A stretch of 64,000 nt of DNA from Vampirovibrionales bacterium (GTDB lineage Bacteria; Cyanobacteriota; Vampirovibrionia; Vampirovibrionales; Vampirovibrionaceae), in contig JADJRF010000005.1 of assembly GCA_016712355.1 (NCBI GenBank), forward strand, positions 1,674,001-1,738,000, given 5' to 3'. A model generated the notes under the pieces. It was not told where the DNA came from and did not search any database. It saw nothing but the letters and a program-made list of their open reading frames with translations. Shown here in pieces: positions 34,446 through 43,743 of this stretch. Both the position numbers and the translations under genes were made by a program. Numbering within the stretch: the first letter of the stretch is position 1; the number at the start of each line of letters is the position of its first letter.

Positions 34446-35656
34446 GGCCCCGACGTCTCTGGAAACGCCTGAAAAATCACCAGATTATCGCGGTGAATCA
34501 GAATTTCGGCCTTGGCGGGCGCTGTCTGACCTAGAATTTGCACAATATCCTGGCGCTTGCGTCCGAGAATGCGTCGTACGTCGTCGGCGTCATACTGGCA
34601 CACGCCGCGCCCCAGCTCGTGGCCTGCGCGATCTTTGACGCTCACCACTTGCCCGCGCGTAAAGTCGCCGCGCGCTTCTTCCACGCCAATCGCCAGCAGG
34701 CTGGCCCCGTCGTCACGAAGCGCTTGCGCTGCACGTTCATTAAGAATCAGAACGCCGTTATACCCTGAGGCCAGACCAATCCAGCGTTTTTTGCCCGACA
34801 GTGAGGATTGCGCAAGCGTGAGCGTTCCCGGCGGCGTTGCATCAGGATCCGCTGCGTTCCAGTCATAAAGGAGCGCGGCTTCGATCACATCCGGCCTCAG
34901 GCCGTTGGCGATGATGGCGTTGACGCCGCTTAATGCCGCCATGCGCGCGGCCTCCAGTTTGCTGGCCATTCCGCCGCGTCCCTGGCTGGAGAGTCCACGC
35001 GTGCGGATAGCGCCCAGCTCTTCAATGGTATGAATCACGGGAATTAGCTCAGCAGCAGGATTCTCCGATGGATTATCCGTATAAACGCCCGCTACATTGG
35101 TCAGCATCACCAGTACATCGGCTTCCAGACGGCTGGCGACCAGAGCGGAAAGCTTATCGTTATCGCCAAAGCCTTTGCTTTGGGTGTCTTCTTCAAGTTC
35201 GGCAGTGGCGACCGTGTCATTTTCATTGAGAATGGGAACAACTCCCAGTTCCAACAGGCGCTCCAGAGTGCCATGGAGGTTAAGATATTGCTGGCGGTCG
35301 GCGAAATTGCCTTCCGTGACCAGAATCTGAGCGATTAAAAATCCTTCCTGCTCAAAAATCTGGCGGTAGGCGTCCATCAAGGCGCTTTGTCCCACAGCTG
35401 CGGCGGCCTGCTTATCGACCAGTGGACGCTTGCCAGATGCCGGACGCGAGAGTCCTAACGCCTGAACGCCCAGGCCGACGGCGCCGGATGAAACGATGAT
35501 CGTTTGAACGCCTTCGCGCATGAGTTGAGCGCATTGCTTCATAAGCGTCTGGAGACGTTCGCGCGCCAGATGCCCATCGTCGCCGATGACGATACCCGTC
35601 CCCAGCTTGACGACTGCCCGTCGGATGCCGCTGCTTCGCGCTGACTGCGTTTTCAT
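34430..35656 (-). CDS. proB: Glutamate 5-kinase
   Basis: ProB phosphorylates glutamate in the first step of proline synthesis. The N-terminal amino-acid-kinase domain shows VVKLGTGIV (about residues 15-23), SSGAVGLGVQALG, PILNENDTVA and FGDNDKLSALVA, and the nucleotide-site block GRGGMASKLEAA. The last 80 residues are a PUA domain (RGQVVSVKDRAGHELGRGVCQYDADDVRRILG). The 408-residue length is slightly longer than usual, from the C-terminal tail. proA is not in the window. It overlaps the 3' end of the convergent cyclase gene. Confidence 0.96.
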   Translation of the reverse strand: MKTQSARSSGIRRAVVKLGTGIVIGDDGHLARERLQTLMKQCAQLMREGVQTIIVSSGAVGLGVQALGLSRPASGKRPLVDKQAAAAVGQSALMDAYRQIFEQEGFLIAQILVTEGNFADRQQYLNLHGTLERLLELGVVPILNENDTVATAELEEDTQSKGFGDNDKLSALVASRLEADVLVMLTNVAGVYTDNPSENPAAELIPVIHTIEELGAIRTRGLSSQGRGGMASKLEAARMAALSGVNAIIANGLRPDVIEAALLYDWNAADPDATPPGTLTLAQSSLSGKKRWIGLASGYNGVLILNERAAQALRDDGASLLAIGVEEARGDFTRGQVVSVKDRAGHELGRGVCQYDADDVRRILGRKRQDIVQILGQTAPAKAEILIHRDNLVIFQAFPETSGPQAGL

Positions 35657-35864
35657 AGGGCTCAGTATAGATCAACGCCCGCGCCGCGTCAGCCGCTGGG
35701 CTCGGGCAAGCCATAGCGTCCACGCCTATCACGATTTTGTAACATTCAGGCAAGACGCGCGATTTTTGGTTTTTTTCACGCTATACAAGTGTAAACGTAT
35801 GTCGTTTCGATAGGTCTCTTTTTCTCGTCAGTCCCCCCCGTTTCCCTCGGAGGTTTCCATCCCC

Positions 35865-36983
35865 ATGATTGGCCCCTCTCATTTTGCCTCTCTCGTTGCG
35901 CACGAAAGCAAACTGCAATGCTCTTACCGCGCCTTTCGCCTGATTGCGCTGGCGCTGGTGGCTATTATGAGCGTGTTTGGGGCTTCTCTGGCATTCGGCG
36001 GCGACAAGCTGGTCGGGTCGGTCTCGTTTACGGAAAGCTCGTATCGCGTGGGCGCTGGGGATGTCCTGTCCTTCCATGTTTACCATCAGGACGATCTTAA
36101 CCAGTCCAGTATTCTCGTTCGCTCGGACGGATTGGCCTCGTTCAACGGCGTGGGCGAGCTGCGGGTGGAAGGCCGATCCATTGGCGAAATCCAGAAAATG
36201 CTGGAACAATCGCTGAGCGAGCTGGTCAAACAGCCCATTGTGACGGTTACCGTAACGCAAACCCGCCCCGGCACGATCTATCTGGCGGGCGCGGTGAAAC
36301 ATCCCGGCATGTATCAGCTCTCGACGGGTAATCAGAACAGTATGACCGGCCCTTCCAGCACGGGACCTATCGCCCGTATCGATCTGCGTCTGTCCAATAT
36401 TCTGGCCAATGCGGGCGGCGTTAAAATGAACGCCGACCTTAGCAATGTTCGCATTACCCGCCAAGGGCATGAAGGCGGCGAAGAAAGTATCGCCGTTGAT
36501 CTCTGGCGGATGTTGCGCAACGGGGACGCTTCTCAGGACGTCATGCTGCAATCCGGCGATGCCATTAATATCCCGGAACTGCCGAATATGGCCATGTCTG
36601 ACGCCGACTACGATCTGGTGCTTAATTCTTCAATCGGGCCTGAAACGTTTCCCGTTCGCGTAATTGGCGAGCTGAAGACGCCTGGCGTCTATTATTTACC
36701 GGGGAATTCCCCTTATCTGAACTCTGCCGTCGCCATGGCGGGCGGCTACACTCAGGAAGCCAACAAGAAAATCGTCGCGATTCGACGCTTCACTAAGGAT
36801 AACGACGCTTCGACCCTCTATGTCGATCCCAATAAGCTTGATATCGTGTTACGCCCCAACGATGTGGTGTACGTCAGCGAGCGATCTCTCGCCAAAGGCA
36901 GTCGATTTTTCGAGCGCGTGGGTCAGATCCTCAAGCCATTTACCGATTCTGCGTTTACGGCTGGGATGCTTCGCAGCTTTTAG
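35865..36983 (+). CDS. Polysaccharide export protein (Wza-like, Poly_export and SLBB domains)
   Basis: A 372-residue exported protein. The signal-like hydrophobic stretch (about residues 25-44) is followed by a Poly_export domain (YRVGAGDVLSFHVYHQDDLNQ, VRSDGLASFNGVGELRVEGRSIGEIQ) and two SLBB domains (GTIYLAGAVKHPGMYQL; FPVRVIGELKTPGVYYLP ... AVAMAGGYTQEA). The Wza family forms the outer-membrane channel for capsule or exopolysaccharide; no lipobox Cys is evident, so anchoring is unclear. GGAGG lies 11 nt before the ATG, and an AT-rich stretch with TATACA (near 35783) may hold a promoter. It likely serves the polymer made by the block at 15.5-22 kb. Its 3' end overlaps tsaD. Confidence 0.88.
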   Translation: MIGPSHFASLVAHESKLQCSYRAFRLIALALVAIMSVFGASLAFGGDKLVGSVSFTESSYRVGAGDVLSFHVYHQDDLNQSSILVRSDGLASFNGVGELRVEGRSIGEIQKMLEQSLSELVKQPIVTVTVTQTRPGTIYLAGAVKHPGMYQLSTGNQNSMTGPSSTGPIARIDLRLSNILANAGGVKMNADLSNVRITRQGHEGGEESIAVDLWRMLRNGDASQDVMLQSGDAINIPELPNMAMSDADYDLVLNSSIGPETFPVRVIGELKTPGVYYLPGNSPYLNSAVAMAGGYTQEANKKIVAIRRFTKDNDASTLYVDPNKLDIVLRPNDVVYVSERSLAKGSRFFERVGQILKPFTDSAFTAGMLRSF

Positions 36984-37974
36984 CAGGCGTTCGCGAAAAT
37001 ACTTCCATCGTCCAGTTGTCTGTCAGCGGATTAAAAAACGCGGACGAGGCGATCATGGCGGCGTTATCGGTGCAGTAAGCCATTTTCGGTACACAAACGC
37101 GATAATCGGGATGATTTGAAGCGAACGCCTGAAACCGCTGTCTTAGGCCCTGATTCGCCGATACGCCGCCCGCAATGGCAATCGTCGTCAAATTCCGCGC
37201 CTCGGCGCAGGCCAGCGTCTTGCGAAAGAGCGTTTCGACCACTGTGTGCTGAAACGAAGCCGCCAGATCTTCTTGTAGAGTTGGAGAGGGCGCGGGCTCT
37301 GCGCACGCGCGTTCGTAAGCGCGCCGCATCGCGGTCTTCAATCCGCTAAAGCTGAAGTCATAAGGGCCCTGCGTGCGCGCCGTCGGGAGGTTAAACGCTT
37401 TTGAATTTCCGTGTTGCGCCAGTCGATCGAGCGCAGGACCACCAGGAAAACCAGCTCCCAGCAAACGCCCCGTCTTGTCATAGGCCTCGCCGACGGCGTC
37501 ATCGAGCGTTTCTCCCAGAATTTCCATCCGGTCGTAATCGCTCACATGGATCAGCTGCGTGTGACCGCCGCTGACCAACAGGCAGAGAAAAGGCGGTTTC
37601 AAATCGCTGTCCAGATAATTGGCGCACACATGCCCGTATAAATGATGAACCCCACGAAACGGCTTGCCGCTCACCAGGCTGAGCGCCTTGGCGGCGTTGG
37701 CTCCTATCAGTAGCGAGCCGATTAACCCCGGCCCCAGGGTCGCCGCAAAACAATCCACGTTTTCCAGAGACAGCCCGGCTTGTTGAAGCGCCTGATCCAG
37801 ACAGCGATTGATCGCCCCAAGATGCTGTCGCGCCGCTGCCTCTGGCACCACGCCGCCATATTGCGCGTGCAATTCATTCTGGGTCAGAATAATATTTGCA
37901 AGCGTACGCCTACCGTCCTCAACGACGGCGACGGCGGTCTCATCACAACTGGTTTCAAGCGCCAGAATTCGCAT
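36955..37974 (-). CDS. tsaD: tRNA N6-adenosine threonylcarbamoyltransferase
   Basis: TsaD transfers threonylcarbamoyl to A37 of ANN-decoding tRNAs with TsaB/TsaE. The 339 residues contain ALETSCDETAVAVV at the start, the metal-binding HHLYGH with His111 and His115 at the same positions as in E. coli, LLVSGGHTQL, GEAYDKTGRLLGAGFPGGP, FSFSGLKTA and AGGVSANQGLR. All catalytic and metal motifs are intact. The gene overlaps the convergent Wza-like gene by 29 nt. The partners are not encoded nearby. Confidence 0.97.
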   Translation of the reverse strand: MRILALETSCDETAVAVVEDGRRTLANIILTQNELHAQYGGVVPEAAARQHLGAINRCLDQALQQAGLSLENVDCFAATLGPGLIGSLLIGANAAKALSLVSGKPFRGVHHLYGHVCANYLDSDLKPPFLCLLVSGGHTQLIHVSDYDRMEILGETLDDAVGEAYDKTGRLLGAGFPGGPALDRLAQHGNSKAFNLPTARTQGPYDFSFSGLKTAMRRAYERACAEPAPSPTLQEDLAASFQHTVVETLFRKTLACAEARNLTTIAIAGGVSANQGLRQRFQAFASNHPDYRVCVPKMAYCTDNAAMIASSAFFNPLTDNWTMEVFSRTPAKSCEASQP

Positions 37975-37997
37975 CAGAAACGTCGCGCATTTTCGTG

Positions 37998-38435
37998 TCA
38001 GGCGGGACCTTTAGGGGTGACGTCGGCGCGCGCTTGTCCGCCGGGCGCCCAATGATACACCACGCTCACGTAAGTAAACGCTGTTGGACATGCAATGGCT
38101 TGCGGCGACACGGTACAGCCGCCATGGCGACCCAGATTGGCAACGCTGAGCGTATAGCCATCTCCCGCCGTTAGCGCATTAGCAGACACAAAATCCGTAA
38201 ACCCTTCGGGCGCCTTCCCGCTCTGAATCTGATATTGCTGAGCCGCGCCGGGAATTTGCGACGTGAAGGTTTCAGCGGCCATTTTTTCGGTCGCTTGAAT
38301 CGTTTCAATCCGTTCGTCCAGACGCTTTTCGATTTGCGGTCCCTGACACGCCGCCAACGGTAGCGCAAGCCCGCAGAGCGCGGTCATCGTTAATAGCGTT
38401 CTTAATAAGCGCGTATCGGGGAGAAAATGCGTCAT
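37998..38435 (-). CDS. Small lipoprotein, unknown
   Basis: A 145-residue protein whose signal sequence ends in a lipobox (LALPLAACQG, Cys30), indicating a lipoprotein. The mature part has a helical N-terminal half (QIEKRLDERIETIQATEKMAAETF) and a C-terminal half with two Cys (GGCTVSPQAIACPT) that could form a disulphide. Its pattern of a helix followed by a short beta domain is pilin-like in outline, but no prepilin cleavage site is present. It overlaps the stop of the upstream gene by an ATGA, so the two are coupled. Confidence 0.6.
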   Translation of the reverse strand: MTHFLPDTRLLRTLLTMTALCGLALPLAACQGPQIEKRLDERIETIQATEKMAAETFTSQIPGAAQQYQIQSGKAPEGFTDFVSANALTAGDGYTLSVANLGRHGGCTVSPQAIACPTAFTYVSVVYHWAPGGQARADVTPKGPA

Positions 38436-39139
38436 GAACGGGCCTCATACATGCTGGAAGCTGGATTATACCGAAAAACGCGCGATTCTTGTTCGTTCAC
38501 CATTAGAGCGACGTCGGCCCAACCGTTTCTGCCCGTGGGCAATACCCGAATCGCTTTACCGCGCCCATAAAACACTTCGCGATGCTCAACCAGAATCGAG
38601 ATATCCATTAATCCGTCATTGGCCGTGCGGTCGTACATGATCTGCTCGGCGACGCCGTCGCGGTTGATATCCAGCCCGCGCGTCTGGACATCGACGACCG
38701 GCAGAGGAGGCGACTTCCGTTCTTCGCCGGAAGACGCGATCATCATGTTGTTGAGAGGCTCAGGCGGCGCGCGATCAGGGGTGGGCGCCGCCGGCAACGG
38801 GGCTCTGGCCAGCGTTCCATCGGCATTGAAATTGGAACGCGCCTCGATTTTTTTCAGGCGAAGGGTTTGCGTCGGGCGACGGTCTTCAATGAGCGACATT
38901 GCCACCGGGTCGGTTTCGTTCACGGGGGCGTCAATCCCGTGGAGACGATCGCGGCGTGAACCGAACAGGCGGGCTAAAAAGCCGCGTTTATCGCCTTCTC
39001 TCGCAACATGGGTTTCGCCGGTCAGATTGTCGCGTTCATAGACGATTTGCGAATTAGCGCGATCGACCCAATGCTCGTAACGGAAAAAGAGCTGATACGT
39101 CAGGCCAAACAGCAGCAGAATAGCGACGACGGCAGGCAT
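38432..39139 (-). CDS. Membrane-anchored protein with an FG-GAP/EF-like segment, unknown
   Basis: A 235-residue protein with a single N-terminal membrane anchor (MPAVVAILLLFGLTYQLFF). Basic and proline-rich regions follow, with a late segment reading RGLDINRDGVAEQIMYDRT and NDGLMDISILV. These resemble the calcium-binding D-x-N-x-D-G turns of FG-GAP/VCBS repeats. The bulk is probably periplasmic. It is the first gene of a two-gene unit with the lipoprotein. There is no recognised family. Confidence 0.55.
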   Translation of the reverse strand: MPAVVAILLLFGLTYQLFFRYEHWVDRANSQIVYERDNLTGETHVAREGDKRGFLARLFGSRRDRLHGIDAPVNETDPVAMSLIEDRRPTQTLRLKKIEARSNFNADGTLARAPLPAAPTPDRAPPEPLNNMMIASSGEERKSPPLPVVDVQTRGLDINRDGVAEQIMYDRTANDGLMDISILVEHREVFYGRGKAIRVLPTGRNGWADVALMVNEQESRVFRYNPASSMYEARS

Positions 39140-39227
39140 GCGGAACGCTCCTCAGAGAATAATGCAATCTAGCTACTATTCTACCTGATGTTTGTCAATT
39201 GAAGCGCACGCGCTTTCAGCAATTTTT

Positions 39228-40433
39228 CTAACGAAGCCCGCCCGCTCCAGCGGTCGCCAGCGCCTTATAGGTAACGCCTTCGCGCGCCATACGCTCCAGG
39301 GCTTCCTGCAGGCGGTTTTCCGGCTGCGTCAGCGCCACGCGGAAATACCCTTCGCCTGCCGGTCCGTACCCATTGCCAGGCGGCGTGACGATGCCGCATT
39401 TGTCCAGTAACAGGGTGACGAAGGCCTCGCTCGTCATTCCGGAAGGGACCGGCGCCCAGAGGTAGAACGTCGCCACCATCGGGTCGACCGGCCAGCCCAG
39501 ATCGCGCAGCCCCTGGACGAACATATCGCGTCGACGGCCGTAAATGGCGTTGTGATCGCGCGTCAGCTCTTCGGCGCGATCCAGGCCAAACGAAGCCGCG
39601 CGTTGAATGGCCGTGAACACGCCGCTATCGGTATTGTTCTTGATAGAGCCCAGTGCGCCGACGGCCTCGCGATTGCCCACGGCAAAACCAACGCGCCAGC
39701 CTGTCATATTAAACATTTTACTGAAGCTGAACATCTCAATGCAGACGTCCTTGGCGCCAGGTTGTGCGAGAAAACTGGGCGCCTGGTAACCATCGAAGGT
39801 CATCTCGGAGTAAGCATTATCGTGGCACAGCACGATGTCATGCGTACGACAGAAGGCGAGCGCCTCCTGAATAAACTTCTCAGGCGCAATCGCGCCCGTA
39901 GGGTTGTTCGGGTAATTCAAGAACATCAGCTTGGCGCGTTTGGCGATCTCGCCGGGGATTGTGTTGAAATCAGGCAAAAACTGCCGATCCGCGCTAAGCG
40001 GCATCACAAACGTTTCGCCGCCGCAAAGCGTCGTGTAGTTGCTATAGACCGGATAGGCTGGCGATGGGCACAGCACGACGTCGCCCGGCTGAATATAAGC
40101 CAGAATCAGGTGAGCGATGCCTTCTTTTGCCCCAATGAGAGCCATGGTTTCGCTGGCGGGATCGACTTCGACATCAAAACGGCGTTTCATCCAGCGACTC
40201 ACGCTTTCGCAGAACGGGAGGCTGCCCTTGTAGGCGGGATACGTATGCGTAGCCGGATCCTGAACCGCTTCGGTCATCGCCTGAATAATCGGCTGGGGCG
40301 TCGGCAAGTCGGGATCGCCGATGCCCAGATTGATGATATCGACGCCGCGCGCGCGGGCTTCTGCAATTTTGCGGTCTAATTCGGCGAATAAATAGGGCGG
40401 CAACTTGCCCAGATTGGCGGTCGGACTCGGCAT
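39228..40433 (-). CDS. dapL: LL-diaminopimelate aminotransferase (DapL type), class I/II aminotransferase
   Basis: A 401-residue PLP enzyme. DapL converts tetrahydrodipicolinate directly to LL-diaminopimelate for lysine and peptidoglycan. The fold-type I core is clear: INLGIGDPDLPTPQ near residue 34, YPAYKG, the YPNNPTGA block (about 174-181), HDNAYSEM with the PLP-ring Asp205 and Tyr208, and the Schiff-base Lys239 in SFSKMFNMTGWRVG. The overall pattern is closest to DapL among class I/II transaminases, but AlaC-like transaminases are similar, so specificity is less certain than the fold. The ATG at 40433 starts MPSPTANLGKLPPYLFAEL; longer frames run into the divergent prmA promoter region. 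Confidence 0.8.
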   Translation of the reverse strand: MPSPTANLGKLPPYLFAELDRKIAEARARGVDIINLGIGDPDLPTPQPIIQAMTEAVQDPATHTYPAYKGSLPFCESVSRWMKRRFDVEVDPASETMALIGAKEGIAHLILAYIQPGDVVLCPSPAYPVYSNYTTLCGGETFVMPLSADRQFLPDFNTIPGEIAKRAKLMFLNYPNNPTGAIAPEKFIQEALAFCRTHDIVLCHDNAYSEMTFDGYQAPSFLAQPGAKDVCIEMFSFSKMFNMTGWRVGFAVGNREAVGALGSIKNNTDSGVFTAIQRAASFGLDRAEELTRDHNAIYGRRRDMFVQGLRDLGWPVDPMVATFYLWAPVPSGMTSEAFVTLLLDKCGIVTPPGNGYGPAGEGYFRVALTQPENRLQEALERMAREGVTYKALATAGAGGLR

Positions 40434-40490
40434 GACGGATTCCTCGGGATTCTCAGGGGCGAATAACTGCGGTATTCTAACGCAAACGCC

Positions 40491-41444
40491 ATGACTGACC
40501 AACACGCTACCGCCACGGCGATTGCCCTGCCCGTCGCCCTCGACCCCAGCGCCTTGAAGGCGTCCGATGCCGTGAACGCCGCGAGTGTGGCCGCGCTGTT
40601 TGAAGAACTCCTCTGGACGCTGCCGGCGACCCTCAGCGTTGAGACGCGCTATGAAGGCCCGCTGGGAGAGGAGCATCCGTGCGGCTTTATCGCCTTGTTT
40701 CGCGATGAAGCGGATTTAACGCGTGCGCGCGATCGCGTTTTGTCGCTGCTGGCGGCGACGCCCGAATTCAGCGACGCCGGATTGACGGTCGGTTTGCCGC
40801 AACGCGTCGCGCCAGACGATTGGGCTCATGCGTGGAAGCGATTCTGGGGGGTGACGCCCATCACGCCGACATTGATCATTCGGCCTTCGTGGGAGCCGTA
40901 TGACGCAAAAGCTGGCGAAACGGTCATCACGCTGGACCCCGGCTGCGCGTTTGGCACGGGCGCGCACGAAACCACGCGCCTGATGCTCGAAGCGATGGAG
41001 TCTCTTGCTCGGGGGTTGGATTTTCATCGTCTGCGGGTGTTGGATGTGGGGTGTGGGTCTGGCGTTCTGGCAGTTGTCGCAGCCCTGTGGGGCGCGCAAG
41101 ACGTGACCGCGATTGATATTGAACCCGAAGCGATTCGCGCCACGCATGAAAACGCCCGCGTTAATGGCGTTGAACGGGCGGTTCATGCCTCTACGACGCT
41201 GATTGCAGACCTGCCCTTGACTCCATACGACTTAATCCTCGCCAATATTCAGGCGCCTGTGATTCTGGCCATGCTGAACGAGATGCGCCAGCGACTCCGG
41301 CCAGACGGCGCGCTGTTGCTCAGCGGCTTGATTGAAAGCTCTGTGGGTCTTGTCCGTGACTCTTTGACCGATGATGCGTGGTATGACGTCGCGCAACGAC
41401 AACAGGGTGACTGGTTTTCCCTTATCGCTCGGAGGACGGCATGA
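40491..41444 (+). CDS. prmA: Ribosomal protein L11 methyltransferase
   Basis: PrmA trimethylates ribosomal protein L11 using S-adenosylmethionine. Residues about 1-110 form the L11-binding N-terminal domain. The methyltransferase core shows LDPGCAFGTGAHETTRLML (about residues 146-164), VLDVGCGSGVLAVVAALWGA (motif I) and LILANIQAPVI (motif IV, with the family's N-I-x-A/P). The 317 residues are of normal length. It is coupled by ATGA to rsmE, so the operon carries two ribosome-modifying enzymes. It is divergent from dapL with 57 nt between the starts. Confidence 0.93.
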   Translation: MTDQHATATAIALPVALDPSALKASDAVNAASVAALFEELLWTLPATLSVETRYEGPLGEEHPCGFIALFRDEADLTRARDRVLSLLAATPEFSDAGLTVGLPQRVAPDDWAHAWKRFWGVTPITPTLIIRPSWEPYDAKAGETVITLDPGCAFGTGAHETTRLMLEAMESLARGLDFHRLRVLDVGCGSGVLAVVAALWGAQDVTAIDIEPEAIRATHENARVNGVERAVHASTTLIADLPLTPYDLILANIQAPVILAMLNEMRQRLRPDGALLLSGLIESSVGLVRDSLTDDAWYDVAQRQQGDWFSLIARRTA

Positions 41445-42250
41445 CGGCGGGCGAGTCGAGCCCGGCTTTTGACGCTATGCGCGTCAGTCGGTTTTTTTTG
41501 CCTTTTCCGGCGCCGGTAGACGCCTTGCCCGCCCGGATTCTCGTGACTCAGGAGGACGTTGTCCATAAATTGGCGCATGTGCTTCGCCTGCGGGCTGGCG
41601 ATCCGTTGCTGGCCATCGATGGCGAACGGGAGGTCGCCTATGAGGCCACTGTCGATGCAATCGGTCGCGATCAGGCGACTATTTCCCTGTGGCGGCCATA
41701 TGCGCGCGCAGTTGAAACCCCGATTGCCTTAACGCTCGGCGCCGCCCTGATTAAAGGTCAACGTTGGGACTGGCTGCTGCAAAAGGCGACAGAGTTGGGG
41801 TGTCGTCGCCTGCTGCCCATTGAGTCCGAGCGGTCGATTCCGCACATCGGCTCGCCCCAGAAGAAGCGGGAACGTTGGGAAGCGGTCGCGCGCGCCGCCG
41901 CTGAGCAGTCTGAAGGGTTGTTTTTACCAGAAATTGCGCCGCCTATGGCGCTGCCTGTTTTCTGCGACGCCGTGCGGGGCGCCTCGCTCAAAATCGCCCT
42001 GGAAGCCCGCGCCGTCTCATGTGAGGGCCCCGCTGACGATTTAAGAGAACCGCTGCGACTGCTGCTGCGCAAGCATGCGCATGCCAAAAGCGCCGTGTTG
42101 GCCGTCGGACCCGAAGGCGGCTGGACCGCGCAGGAGTTGGACTCTTTGCGCGTAAGCGGGTTTCGCTTCGCTTCGCTCGGCGAGCGCGTTCTGCGAAGCG
42201 AAACCGCCGCCTTGACGGCGCTTGCCGCACTGATTTACGAATTCTGCTGA
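41441..42250 (+). CDS. rsmE: 16S rRNA (uracil1498-N3)-methyltransferase
   Basis: RsmE methylates U1498 of 16S rRNA. The 269 residues have an N-terminal PUA-like RNA-binding part (HVLRLRAGDPLLAIDGEREVAYEA) and a C-terminal SPOUT knot: ALIKGQRWDWLLQKATELGCRRLLPI, then VLAVGPEGGWTAQEL and FRFASLGERVLRSETAAL, the hallmark end of the family. An ATGA overlap with prmA couples translation. The first 15 residues are poorly conserved, and the second ATG (MRVSRFFLPF, residue 12) would also be an acceptable start. Confidence 0.95.
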   Translation: MTAGESSPAFDAMRVSRFFLPFPAPVDALPARILVTQEDVVHKLAHVLRLRAGDPLLAIDGEREVAYEATVDAIGRDQATISLWRPYARAVETPIALTLGAALIKGQRWDWLLQKATELGCRRLLPIESERSIPHIGSPQKKRERWEAVARAAAEQSEGLFLPEIAPPMALPVFCDAVRGASLKIALEARAVSCEGPADDLREPLRLLLRKHAHAKSAVLAVGPEGGWTAQELDSLRVSGFRFASLGERVLRSETAALTALAALIYEFC

Positions 42251-42324
42251 CGCGCTTGTCATCAGCAGCGCATCTGCCCTCGCGATATAATGCAGCCTTG
42301 CGACTGTGATGCGATGAGCGCCTG

Positions 42325-43743
42325 ATGACACCCCCTGCCGTTCGCGTAGAAACTGACTTGCTCGGCCCCGTTGAGACGCCTGTCGACGCCTATTGGGGCG
42401 CGCATACCCAGCGGGCGACGCAAAACTTTGATCTGATTGGCTACCCCGCGCCGTGGCCCTTGATTCAGGCGATGGCGCAAGTTAAAAAAGCTTGCGCGCA
42501 GACAAATGCCGAATTGGGCTTTTTGGATACATCGCGCGCTAAGGCCATTGTCGCCGCTTGTGACGGGATTCTCTCAGGCGCGCTCGGCCCAGAGCATTTC
42601 CCGGTGGATGCGTTGCAAGGCGGGGCGGGTACTTCTACCCACATGAACGTGAACGAAACCATCGCCAATCGCGCGTTGGAAGGGCTGGGATTCCCCAAGG
42701 GGCATTACGCCGAGCTGCATCCCATTGAGCATGTCAATCTCCATCAGTCGACCAACGACGTGTATCCAACGGCTCTGAAAATCGCCGCCATTGACGCCTG
42801 TCGTCGTCTGAGCGAAGCCCTGGCTCGTCTTCAGGGCGCGTTTCAGGATCGCGAAATCGCGTTTCAAGACATTCTCAAAATGGGACGCACCGAATTGCAA
42901 GACGCCGTGCCGATGACGCTCGGTCAAGAGTTTTCGGCTTTTGCCGAAGCAATTTCGCGTGACCGCTGGCGGGCCTTCAAGTGCGAAGAGCGCCTGCGCA
43001 TCGTCAATATTGGGGGTACCGCGATTGGTACGGGGTTGACAGCCCCGCGCGCGTATATTTTTCGGGTGATTGAAATTCTCCGCACGCTCACCGGCCAGGG
43101 ATTGAGTCGAGGCGAAAATCTGATTGACGCCACGGCCAACGTCGATTGCTTTGTGGAAGTGTCCGGTATTCTCAAGGCCTGCGCCGCTAATCTGGTGAAA
43201 ATCGCTGACGACCTGCGCCGCTTGCAACTGCTGGGCGAAATTCATTTGCCTGCCTTACAGGCCGGATCCTCAATTATGCCGGGAAAAGTCAATCCGGTGC
43301 TGTTAGAGGCTGCGATTCAGGCGGGATTGAAAACCATGGCCAATGACGGCTTAATTGCCGCCGCCGCTGCGCGCGGCTCGCTGCAAATCAATGAATTTTT
43401 GCCGCTAATTGCGCACGCTCTGCTGGAATCGTTCCGACTGCTGGAGAAGCTTGCCGAAGCCCTGACGCCTTTCATCGGCGCGATCGAAGCCAACGCAGCG
43501 CGCTGCGCCCAGTACGCGATGGATAGCTCGACCTTGGCGACGGCTTTGCTGCCAAGTGTCGGCTACGATCGCGCGACCGCTTTAGTGAAAGCCTATCAGG
43601 CGCTTGAAAACCCGCCCTCGTTTGGCAATTATCTGCGTCAGCAGCTCGGCGACGCCCTCGTCAACGAGGCGCTCTCTCCGCAACGCCTGTTGTGTCTGGG
43701 CGATGCCCGCCCACCCGCGTGCATCGAGGAGAACCGCGCATGA
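42325..43743 (+). CDS. aspA: Aspartate ammonia-lyase
   Basis: A 472-residue member of the aspartase/fumarase superfamily. Conserved blocks are GGAGTSTHMNVNETIANRA, HPIEHVNLHQSTNDVYPTA, KMGRTELQDAVPMTLGQEFSAF and the signature loop GSSIMPGKVNP (about residues 314-324) with the catalytic Ser. AspA and fumarase C differ little; the STNDVYPTA and GRTELQDAVP details and the operon favour aspartase. It would release ammonia and fumarate from aspartate. Its stop overlaps the hydF start in an ATGA, so the two proteins are made together. Whether the ammonia feeds hydrogenase cofactor synthesis is inference. Confidence 0.9.
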   Translation: MTPPAVRVETDLLGPVETPVDAYWGAHTQRATQNFDLIGYPAPWPLIQAMAQVKKACAQTNAELGFLDTSRAKAIVAACDGILSGALGPEHFPVDALQGGAGTSTHMNVNETIANRALEGLGFPKGHYAELHPIEHVNLHQSTNDVYPTALKIAAIDACRRLSEALARLQGAFQDREIAFQDILKMGRTELQDAVPMTLGQEFSAFAEAISRDRWRAFKCEERLRIVNIGGTAIGTGLTAPRAYIFRVIEILRTLTGQGLSRGENLIDATANVDCFVEVSGILKACAANLVKIADDLRRLQLLGEIHLPALQAGSSIMPGKVNPVLLEAAIQAGLKTMANDGLIAAAAARGSLQINEFLPLIAHALLESFRLLEKLAEALTPFIGAIEANAARCAQYAMDSSTLATALLPSVGYDRATALVKAYQALENPPSFGNYLRQQLGDALVNEALSPQRLLCLGDARPPACIEENRA

